In this document: piece by piece, positions 49,801 to 61,800 of the stretch | Layout: each line of letters starts with the position of its first letter | How positions within the stretch are numbered: position 1 is the stretch's first letter | Assembly (NCBI GenBank): GCA_032622095.1 | Contig: CP136066.1 | Location: 207,536,978-207,600,977 of the forward strand | DNA: 64,000 nt | Direction of reading: 5' to 3' | DNA from: Siphonodentalium dalli | Taxonomy: Eukaryota; Mollusca; Scaphopoda; Gadilida; Siphonodentaliidae | Position numbers and translations under genes: made by a program | The notes under the pieces: model-generated | Databases searched by the model: none | The model's input: the letters and a program-made list of their open reading frames with translations, nothing else | Told to the model about the DNA's origin: nothing

Positions 49801-52800
49801 ACCTCATTCTGCAAATGACAGACACCCTATCTGCAGGCTTGGCTTTAACTCCTGTTATCTTATGATTACTGGTCACACTCAAGCCTTGAAATAGTGTGTC
49901 TGTCATTTGCAGAATGAGGTCCCCAGAGGGTGAATTTAGTGATGCCACCCCGCATAGCGGGCTACATCACCAAATTCACCCTCTGGGGACCTCATTCTGC
50001 AAATGACAGACACCCTATCTGCAGGCTTGGCTTTAAATCCTGTTATCTTATGATTACTGGTCACACTCAAGCCTTGAAATAGTGTGTCTGTCATTTGCAG
50101 AATGAGGTCCCCAGAGGGTGAATTTAGTGATGCTACCCCGCATAGCGGGCTACATCACCAAATTCACCCTCTGGGGACCTCATTCTGCTTACACCTCAGC
50201 AGAATGAGGTTCCCAGAGGGTGAATTTGGTGATGCTAACCCACTATGCGGGGTAGCATCACTAAATTCACCCTCTGGGGACCTCATTCTGCAAATGACAG
50301 ACACGCTATTTCAAGGCTTGGTCACACTACAAAATTCCTTCCAGATAAGATGATAATTGTTATTTCAGATGACATTGCTGTGAGATTCTACCAAGAAGAA
50401 GACGGAGACCTCGTGTGGGAAGATTACGGAGAGTTTGGTACTGGAGATGTTCATCGCCAGGTAATGCATCACATGCTTCAAAGTTGCATTTGCTGAATAC
50501 TTAAAATGGTTCACTATCGCAAGATTTATGACACCTCAGGGATCAGCGTAGAGGCGGTTTTCAGGGTGATGTAACTTCTCCCTGTCAGAAAAATAATGCG
50601 AAGTGGTCGTTGTCCAGGACGAAGTGCATGTTATAAAATTGGAATTGATTGTTAGTCCAAATACGTTCACAAAAGTTAGTTTTTTTTTTACTTATTTTTA
50701 TTATTGAGTTATTATGTTTGTAAAATGATCATCCCTACAAATGAATTAATGGGAATCCATATACTGCTTAATCCCAGCAAATAAAGAAAGTCCACCAGAA
50801 TGTAAACTTTTAGTACTGAGCTGAAAAATCCATTCATGGATAAATGGGTTAAAAACTAAAACAATTTCTTTGACGAAATTCAATGTATGATGCACATTGT
50901 TCTATATTAAACGCCCACTTAATTAATGAATCACCAGATCACATTATATACAATATATGCCATATTTTATACCATTTGAAACAGGAAGCTCCAAAACATT
51001 GTATTATCTACTGATCCAGTCGAATAAACTGGGAACATGTTTTTGTCCAGGTACCGAGGTATCTGGGTTGACAACAGGGGAAGTCTTTGAATGAATCTGA
51101 GAATCTTCATCACTTGGGGGACAATCCTAGGCCACAGCTGTTCCATATTATGGTGGAATATATATATTTTTGGTTCCTCTTTCAAATGGTATATGATATG
51201 GAATATGTTGTGTAAAATGCTAACTGGGCATTCGAAAATTAAGTGGGCCTTTAATGTATATCAATGATTTGGACTGAAGATTTGAACACATCTAATTATA
51301 AAAATAAATTTACATGGATCATTATGAGGCTTTTAAGAGAGATAACACTTACATTTTGATTTATTATTACAGTTCGCATTAGTTTTCAAGACACCTCCAT
51401 ATAAGGAAGCATATATTCCACGACCCGTGCAAGTGAAACTTCAGTTAAAGCGGCCGACCGATGGAGAGATTAGTGACCCAATTCAGTTCACCTATATGCC
51501 TGAAGATCCTGGTAAGAAACCTTATAGCAATGATTACACTGGGTCGAAAAATCTTGGCCAATATTTTGGCCAATTCTGATTTTTATTACCAAATTAAAAA
51601 CACTTTGGCCAAATTAAATCCTCATTTTCTGGTCTCACAATTAATGAATATTTTTGTTTTATTTAACATCTAACATTCTATATAATTATGACCAAACCTT
51701 CAAATACCGTGTCTATACTTCTTTAATCCCACCCTTGTTACTTGACAATACACCACTACCCACAATCTACCATGCAAAAGGATTCATTAGTGCTAATTCT
51801 CATTACTGTTTTATTGCATTTTGTGGTAGTGCACTGCCATGAGTGACTTTTGTTTCCCATTAAGCTGTATCACCTAATCAATTAGCAGATGATCATACTA
51901 TCAGTTGGATTCTCATGTTGCTCCCGTTACAAAATCAATTTCGTTTTTTGAATAAGATTTCCGATTTTGGCCAAATGAAATTTGTTTTGGTTATTTTTGA
52001 AAAATTTGGCAAACAAATTGATCACGTTTTGTATCGGGGTTAGATTTTCTCAAACTGGTTTTGCTTATCATATTTTATGGCTGTCAGTTTTGAAGAATAT
52101 TGTCTAAGGAAGGCAAATTGCTGCCAACAAAAGTATTTTGAAATAATAGTGTTTTTGAAGCCAGTTCCCCAGACTTTGTGATTTCTTCGAAAATCCACCT
52201 GGAACCCTGCTAAAATATAATAAATAATAACGGACCCCTGTGTTATATATCCACCTGGAACCCTTCTAAAATATAATAAATAATAACCGGACCCCTGTGT
52301 TATATATCCACCTGGAACCCTGCTAAAATATAATAAATAATAACCAGACCCCTGTGTTATATATCCACCTGGAACCCTTCTAAAATATAATAAATAATAA
52401 CCGGACCCCTGTGTTATATATCCACCTGGAACCCTGCTAAAATATAATAATAATAACCGGACCCCTGTGTTATATATCCACCTGGAACCCTTCTAAAATA
52501 TAATAAATAATAACTGGACCCCTGTGTTATATATCCACCTGGAACCCTTCTAAAATATAATAAATAATAACCAGACCCCTGTGTTATATATCCACCTGGA
52601 ACCCTTCTAAAATATAATAAATAATAACTGGACCCCTGTGTTATATATCCACCTGGAACCCTTCTAAAATATAATAAATAATAACCGGACCCCTGTGTTA
52701 TATATCCACCTGGAACCCTTCTAAAATATAATAAATAATAACCGGACCCCTGTGTTATATATCCACCTGGAACCCTTCTAAAATATAATAAATAATATGG

Positions 52801-55800
52801 ACCCCTGTGTTATATATCCACCTGGAACCCTTCTAAAATATAATAAATAATAACCGGACCCCTGTGTTATATATCCACCTGGAACCCTTCTAAAATATAA
52901 TAAATAATAACCGGACCCCTGTGTTATATATCCACCTGGAACCCTTCTAAAATATAATAAATAATAACCGGACCCCTGTGTTATATATCCACCTGGAAAC
53001 CTTCTAAAATATAATAAATAATAACCGGACCCCTGTGTTATATATCCACCTGGAACCCTTCTAAAATATAATAAACTAGAAGGTGACCCGACTTCGTCCG
53101 GGCTTTGACCTTGAATTTACCATTTTGAAGGTCAAGGTCAGGTGGGGTCAAACACCAAAAATGGTGGAAATAGGCCCAGCGGATACCGGGAAATCGGCCC
53201 AGCTGATACCGAGATACCCTATGCATCAAATTTCGTCCGTAAAAATCCGCCAGTTTAACCCGATTTGATTTCCACTCAAGTATATAAACGCGCCTCATAT
53301 ACACACGCTCATTAATTATCAAGTTTCAACGTAAAGATAAATTACCATCGGTGCCCGAGATATCGCCAAGACGTCTGAAACAGTCAAATGCATCGGCCGG
53401 TTAAGCGTTAACGTGATCTAACGTTATGACCTCTAACGACGTCATAGAAGTTACGCATTGTTTTTATCCTGATGTAAGATAGTACCACTTCTTCTTGATA
53501 ATTGAGGCAGATAACTAAAACGGATACATACGCATTATATATCGTTGGAAAGAGGAAACACGAAAGATTCTCACAGTGTCATTATTATGACTGGCATTTT
53601 ATTATTCGCGCTGTTTCGAATCGATTTGTAAGCACCGAACTCAAATGAAAGTCCCGTAACACAGCGTAAAAACAGATTTGACCTCGGCACGTGAAAAGTT
53701 GACATCGGATCTGAAAATCAATAGGCCCATGTTCGTTCCCGGGTCGAATTACGTGTCAGTACCAAGTTTGGTCGAAATCGGTCCAGCCGTGTTCGAGTCC
53801 ATCGCAAACACACACACACACACACACAGATCTTCCAAAATATATAATAGACTAGCCGATGAGCCCGACGTTGTCCGGGCTATTCAAAAACCAAATTTCA
53901 AGTCTATAGCTCTACCCGTTTCCGAGATCTGGTCTGCGCATGCGCGAAGCTGGCATCGCACGGGCTCGGCGACCCGATAAAATTCGTATCCGGGGCAAGA
54001 TACATTCACATACCAAATTTCAAGTCGATAGCTCCACCCGTTTCCCAGATCTCGTCTGCGCATGCGCGAAGCTGGCGTCGCACGGGCCCGGCGACCCGAT
54101 AAAATTCGTATCCGGGGCAAGATACATTCACATAGCAAATTTCAAGTCGATAGCTCCACCCGTTTCCGAGATCTCGTCTACGCATGCGCGTTGCTGGCGT
54201 CGCACGGGCTCGGCGATCCGATAAAATTCATACTCGGTGCAAGATACATTCGCATAGTAAATTTCAAGTCGATAGCTCCACCCGTTTCCGAGATCTCGTC
54301 TGCGCATGCGCTGCACGGGCGTCGCACGGGCTCGCCAATACGACAACGTTCACCGCCTGGTCAAACTACACACACGTACCAAGTTTCGTCCCGATCGGTC
54401 GAGAATCGTAGATTTGTATAAATGACAGACAGACAGACAAACAAACAAACAGAGGTCTTCAAAATATATATGAGATAATAACCGGACCCCTGTGTTATAT
54501 ATCCATCAATAACTAAAGATTGGATCGTAAAAAAAATGGAAGAAAGCAATCTCAATGCAAAGCTGCAGTATCAAGCGTGTCTTACTTATCAGCCGTCAGA
54601 ATATACTGCTGTCCTAATGATTGACAGTTGATCTGTCATGACGTCCATATTCATAACTCTTATAAATTAAATTATTTAATTCAATTTCCTTATCTGACAT
54701 TCATAGTTTTTATTTGTAGATCCTGACAGAATCGCAGAAAAACGGAAGAGAAAAGCAGAAAGTTTGGAACGTTTCGTCAAGAGTTACAACAGTGAAGGTA
54801 CGTGATTACCGTTGATCATTCTAGAATTTTGATATTTCTCTAGACTTGATATTACTTAACCCTTTACCCAACAGAACGGCCCTGTGCCAATGCATTCTCT
54901 TATATATGCGAGTCGACCATAGGTCGCCTCGCATATATAAGAGAATGCATTGGCTTAACACATTAAAAATGATAAAATTGTTAAAGAATGTAAGAAAAAA
55001 TGGTAAAAAGTATTAAAAAAAGATTTTTTTTAGGCCAATGCATTCTCTTATATATGCGAGGCGACCTATGGTCGACTCGCATATATAAGAGAATGCATTG
55101 GCACAGGGCATAACTGTAACTATCACAATGTGGTCAAGGAGCCGGTTCCAATGATATCCATATTTGTATGGTTCTATTGAGACAGACCGAAGATATTTTA
55201 GGCTGTTGAAGCTTTATTTGGCCGGTTTTGGCCGGTTTGTTGGGTAAAGGGTTAACTGCAGTAATCGTTCTCCTATTATTATTAACCCTTTCATGATGGG
55301 AGCTGTGCCAGTGCAGCATTAAAGATCCTTTGCCGGTGTATTCTCTAATTCTCCCATAGGGATCCTCACATATATAAGAGAATGCACTGGCTTACAAGGT
55401 CAATGTAATATTGTTAGGCCAATGTATACTCTTATATATGCGAGGCTCCCTATGGGAGACTCGCATATATAACAGAATGCATTCGCACAGGGTTTTCAGA
55501 AATTTTCAGGAAGCTCCAGTCATGGAAGAGTTAACATTTAAACTTCTAAATTTGTTTTCAGATCCTTATCAAAGATCACAAGGAACTATGATCAAAGATA
55601 AAGTGCGACAGAAAATAAAAGCTCACAGATCAGGTCCAAAAGAAGGTTGGTTGAATATTAACCCCAAGCCTGCAAATAGTGTGTCTGTCATTTGCAGAAT
55701 GATGTCCCCCAGAGGGTGAATTTTGTGAAGCTATCCCACACGGTGGGCTAGTATCACCAAAATTCACCCTCTGGGAACCTCATTCTGCTTTAATGAGGTC

Positions 55801-58800
55801 CCCAGAGGGTGAATTTGGAATGCTAGCCCACTGCGGGATAGCTTCACTAAGTTCACCCTCTGTGGACCTCATTCTGCAAATGACAGACACACTATTTGCA
55901 GGCTTGATTAACCCTTTCATCACTGAATAGATTCTCCCAGTTATAAATGGTCTATTATTCATCTGGAGCGATGCTCAAGAAATATAAGCGGACGACAGGC
56001 AGGCAGACAAACAAACAGACGATAGAAATTCAGAAGGATTCCTATTTATTAGGAGGGAAATGTTCACATAATACGTTCAACAAATTGAATCCATTTCCTA
56101 ATGGGAACTACTTGTTAATCAGTATTTTGCAACTTCTTATCTTAAAATTTGCTAAGGGAACTACCCTATATCTAACTGCAACAAAAAATTTTGAAATCTT
56201 TCTGCTCAATTTCACATGAGACAATTAACCGTTAAAAGGAAGAATTTTTCACATGAATATTTGTCAGCCTAGCAAAAATGCCAATGATCGTATCTTTTAA
56301 AGCACGTTCATGCTCCCTAAAATTAGTATAAAGAACATTCTCAATCATTAGCTTTTGTTCTAGTTTTTATGTTTACCCATACCATAGTATGGTAAACATA
56401 GTGTCGTTGCCCGGATTGACCACTCGTCGTTGGTCCGTCTGTCCGTCTGTCTGTCTGTCCGTCTGTCTGTCCGTAGACACTTTACGAGTAATGCGATAAC
56501 TCAATCATTTTCTATCCGATCGAAACCAAATTTTGTATATGGGTTTCTCAACCTAAAATACAGATCGAGTTCGAATTTGGGTTTGATCCGAGATTTTGTT
56601 ACAGAGTTATGGCCCTTTTTCAACTTAGAATTAACGCATTCTGCCATAACTCAAACATTTTGTATCTGATTGGAACCAAATTTGGTATGCGAGTTTCAGA
56701 GCCCAAAATACAGATCGAGTTCGAATATGGGTTTGATCCGATTTATTTTAAAGGAGTTATGACCCTTTTTCGAAAATAAAATAAAAAAAACAAAAATCCC
56801 ATGCTATAACCAAAGTATATTTTGTCCGATTGTGTTCATATTTGATATGTAGGTTTATGATGACATGCCCCTCATCTGTATAGTTTTTGGTATTGATTGG
56901 TTGATCGGTTTAGAAAATAATTAACCCTTTACACACATGCTATCCAATGCAATAAGTTGAACATATTTCTTCTGATCTGCCTCATATTTCTTACCTAGGT
57001 TTTTCTTAGCACGTTCTTAGTCTGTATGGTTTTTGGTATTGTTTAATTAACCCTTTTCACTCTTATGTTTACTTAGAATTCACCCAAGCTGCTATGACTC
57101 AAAACATTTTTCATCTGATCAGCACCAAATTTGGTATATGAATTTATCACCCCTAAATACAGATCGAGTTCGAATATGGGTTTGATCCGATATATTTTAA
57201 CAGAGTTATGACCCTTTATAATTCAAATAATTACTGGTGGGAATTTTAAGAGAACATATCTGGCAGACCATGTGTTATTGAAATGAGTTAATTATCACTA
57301 TGTCTATGGACATGCTATAAAGCCTGATAGTGGTACTCCTGGCTGGCAGGATTTGTTATCATATTAATGTCAAATTGATTGATGGCTATCTGGTGGAGTG
57401 CTGTTTTCTGTGCAATATTAAGTTAACCCCTTTGCTGAAACAGGTTCATTACTAAAGTTTATGTAAACACTATAGGACACCTATTCTAAAATATTAAATT
57501 GGAATAGTCCATTGTTACTTAATTTGTAGGGATGTTTTACAGACATTGTTGTCTACATACACTGTTGTCTTATCTTAGACAAAAATTAATCCACACATTC
57601 CTCAGTTCCATGATGTGATGTCATTGCAAATGATTAACCCTCTCCACACATCATATGGTTTTGAAGCTTTTCGTTTGATCATTCTCCTATATTATTTCCA
57701 GGTTGATGGTGATCCACTTTTGATTTGCATGGATTTGGGATTAAAATTAAACCATTCCATAGACACATATTATGCGATTGACAGATATAATATTATCCCT
57801 TTCACTTTGATCCAGGTTCAGTAAGGGTTTCAATAAATCACCAATTATATATTCATCATTAGAGGAAATGTCTTATTTTGAAATTCCCTCAGTTGCATTT
57901 GGGCTCCAGGGTGATATTAATGGTGCTGGTATTCTTGAGACTGACTTATTGTATGGGTTTCTAAATCCAATGACATGCTTTGTATAGACTATTTTGTGTT
58001 TATCAGTTCATTAGTTTGGGTAAGATTAACCCTATTCTATCCGATTTGATAACTCAAATATTTCCATTGACTATGTTTATACATGTAGTTCTTGGCATAG
58101 TTGACAAGAACACACCCCTAACCTGCATAGTGAGGGTCATTTGGTTTATTTGCTTAAAAATATTAACATCCTCCGCCAATCCTGTTGACACAATGTGATA
58201 ACTAAATATTTTTCACATGATCACTATATTAAGTGTGAATTGTTGAAACTTTAGCACTCATGAAAAGGTTGATGTAAGGATTTATAAAATTTATAAAAAT
58301 AGCTAATCGCTATCGCCAAGGTATGGGTTAAACATCTGCCGATCGTGATCGGCCTCTCGTTGATGTAATATGGGTGATTGTGTGAGTTTTGATGTAATAT
58401 GGGTGATTGTGTGAGTTTTGATGTAATATGGGTGATTGTGTGAGTTTTGATGTAATATGGGTGATTGTGTGGTTTTTGACGTATTATGGGTGATTGTGTG
58501 GTTTTTGATGTAATATGGGTGATTGTGTGAGTTTTGATGTAATATGGGTGATTTTTGAGGTATTATGGGTGATTGTGTGGTTTTTGATGTAATATGGGTG
58601 ATTGTGTGAGTTTTGATGTAATATGGGTGATTGTGTGGTTTTTGACGTATTATGGGTGATTGTGTGGTTTTTGATGTAATATGGGTGATTGTGTGAGTTT
58701 TGATGTAATATGGGTGATTGTGTGAGTTTTGATGTAATATGGGTGATTGTGTGGTTTTTGACGTATTATGGGTGATTGTGTGGTTTTTATGTAATATGGG

Positions 58801-61800
58801 TGATTGTGTGATTTTTGACGTATTATGGGTGATTGTGTGGTTTTTGATGTAATATGGGTGATTGTGTGAGTTTTGATGTTATATGGGTGATTGTGTGGTT
58901 TTTGATGTAATATGGGTGATTGTGTGAGTTTTGATGTAATATGGGTGATTGTGTGGTTTTTGATGTAATATGGGTGATTGTGTGAGTTTTTATGTAATAT
59001 GGGTGATTGTGTGAGTTTTGATGTAATATGGGTGATTGTGTGAGTTTTGATGTAATATGGGTGATTGTGTGGTTTTTGACGTATTATGGGTGATTGTGTG
59101 AGTTTTTATGTAATATGGGTGATTGTGTGAGTTTTGATGTAATATGGGTGATTGTGTGAGTTTTGATGTAATATGGGTGATTGTGTGAGTTTCTCAACGC
59201 CTGTGCCATACGAATGATGTTTATCTCAATTGTGTTTCATTTTTCTTTTGCATGGTAAATTCAAGCCTGCAAATAGTGTCTGAAGTTGGTGATGTTCACA
59301 TTTGTCACCTTGATTATGCATTTTATCTTCTGCAAATTAGGGGATACAGAAACTTCCCATAAAGGAAAAAGTACTAATGTTAATTTAAGACTATAGATAC
59401 TTCTCAGAAGATGAGGCCTAAACAGAATGAGGTGCCCACAGGGTGAATTTGGTGATGCTAGCCCGCTGTGCAAGATGGCTTCACTAAATTCACTCTCTGA
59501 GGACCTCATTCTGCAAATGACAGACACACTATTTGCAGGCTTGGGCAAGTTGGATGAGAACCGATCATGTCGGCAGATGTTTAACCCATACCTTGGCGAT
59601 AGCGATTAGCTATAAGTTGAATAACTGATAATTTGTCAAAGATATGATCACAGGAATCCATATATCAGTACCCAATTTGAAATCAAAAGCTCAAATAATT
59701 TGTCTTAAGAAAGGGTTAAAGTATTTGGGGTGGGGGAGGAGTAGTTTTAAATCTCTTAACTCTGTCCCAACACCCAAGGACCTCTCACTGTGAGATCCAA
59801 CGATTTAGTGATTTCGGAGGATATGTTTAGGAGTTTAAGTTAACTCATTGAAAGAAAAGTGATAAATCCCTATCTCTGCCACTTTTGACATGCCAGATAT
59901 TCAAAATTTATTCACTTCTAAAGAGAAATTGTAATTTGCTGACAAGCCAGACTGCTTAGAACTACATTCATGTTGGGGATTCCATCTCATATTTAAATGG
60001 TACTTTAATTACCCCCCTCCCCATAAGTTTTTATTTGTTTATCAAACATGGACAGATAAGATCAGATCTGACCTGTGTATTAAATAAGGAATGCTTATAT
60101 TGTTAGGTACATGCAAGATTAAGTGTTTCATAACAGGGGTGTATGGTTTTCAAAAATATAATTAGTTTATACAATACAAAAGTATTATCTATATAATGTT
60201 ATACAGACATAATATGATGAAGATGCCGGCCCCTGTGACCCCTAAATCGAAACAGATTACCATAGTTCATATAAAAGAAATCCCTCAATTAAATGGTTTT
60301 ACACATTACAATGTTTTACAAGTAGCTTGGACACTAAAAGCCACAACCTTCAATGTTAATCTTCTAAGCGCTCTGTGGCCCCTAAAATTCAATCAACCAT
60401 GACAATATGAACAAATGGGAAAATAAGTTTCCTGGAAATATTAACAACATCTACCATCTTGATTTTCAAAACAAGGCATCACATACAATAGTCATGTAGA
60501 TTTATCTGCCTGTTACCCATTGCATAGCTAAATCATATTGGCTATCAGCCATTATTTTAATTTCAAATTGAAGGGTCTGAAGGTTTAATATATATTTTCA
60601 AAAATCAATGAGTCAATACCATAATCGAAGTGAATAGTGTGCAAAGATAACCATAGATAAGAGATATGAGGGAGAGTCCATGTACATTATAGCATGTGTC
60701 TACGGGAACCTTGGAAAGGGTTAATTATTATATAGAAGACACTTATATAGGTGAGGGGACCCTTAATATCTCACCCTGTAATGAAATTTTAAGAATAGGA
60801 GTGTTATGCTGCCATTAATCAATTTGACAGATATGATCAACAATTAGCCAGCCACCAGTGTTGTTGTTCCCCGAATTTTTTTTTTTTTTGGGGACTATTA
60901 AGATAGCCGGTGTCCGTCCGTGCGTCGTGCCGTGCGTCCGTGTCCGGAAATGGTTTCCGGATGATAACTTTAGTTTCGGTTATTAGATCAAAAGCAAATT
61001 TCATAGGTGAGTTTATCAGACCAAAATAAAGGTCAAGTTCGAATATGGGTTTGCTCCGCCCATTTTTGCGAGAGTTATGGCCCTTTTTTGACTTAGAAAA
61101 CCCCTGAAAGTTGGTTTCCGGATGATAACTTTAGTAGAGTTAATCTGATTCAAACCAAATTTGGTGTATTACTTTCTCCCAGCAAAACACAGGGTAAGTT
61201 CGAACTTGGGTTCTGCCCGACCATTTTTGGCAGAGTTATGCCCCTTTTTCGACATAGAAAATTCAGTGTTTCTTCTGTTTTTTGGTTTCCGGATGATAAC
61301 TTGATTTTGGATTGTTTATATGCAAAACTTATATCAAAATACAGCTCAAGTTCGAATTTCGGTTTAATCCGATAATTTTTGCGAGAGTAATGGCCCTCTT
61401 TTGTCCGCCGACCCGACATATAAAACCCCAAAAGTTGGTGTCCGGATGATAACTTTAGTAGAGTTAATCAGATTTAAACCAAATTTGGTATGTGTCTTTC
61501 TCCCAGCAAAACACAGGTCAAGTTCGAATTCGGGTTCCGCCCGCCAATTTTCACCAGAGTTATGTCCCTTTTTTACTTAGAATTTTTGCCAATTTGAGGT
61601 TTCCTGTTGATAACTTTAGTAAATGTGTACTGAATGAAATTAAATTTGGTATATGTAGGTTTACTAGCACAAAAGACAGATCAAATTCGATTTCGTGTTC
61701 CGCCATGCCAATTTTTATGCGCAAACAACGGTCGTATCAAGCCGATGCTTAGAGGCGGACATGAGGTCTACTGACCTTTTATTCGACTTGTTTTACTTAG

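Larger units (their letters stand above)
58299..59612. mobile_element. TIR element filled with a 29-bp minisatellite
   Basis: 44-bp perfect inverted repeats, ATAGCTAATCGCTATCGCCA through AACATCTGCCGA, lie at 58299-58342 and 59569-59612. The interior is the minisatellite (58353-59193) and a family E element. Target duplication not evident. Confidence 0.85.

Noticed and set aside
42178..51511. Rel as a p100/p105 or Relish-type protein
   Set aside because: No ankyrin repeats follow the NLS; the reading frame ends after a 183-residue low-complexity tail. The recognition loop and NLS fit class II Rel.
53678..54421. Arginine-rich open frames of 80-120 codons on both strands
   Set aside because: They are produced by ~121-bp GC-rich tandem units within the second Helitron-like element. 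Several frames are open at once, which is typical of repeats and not of a gene.
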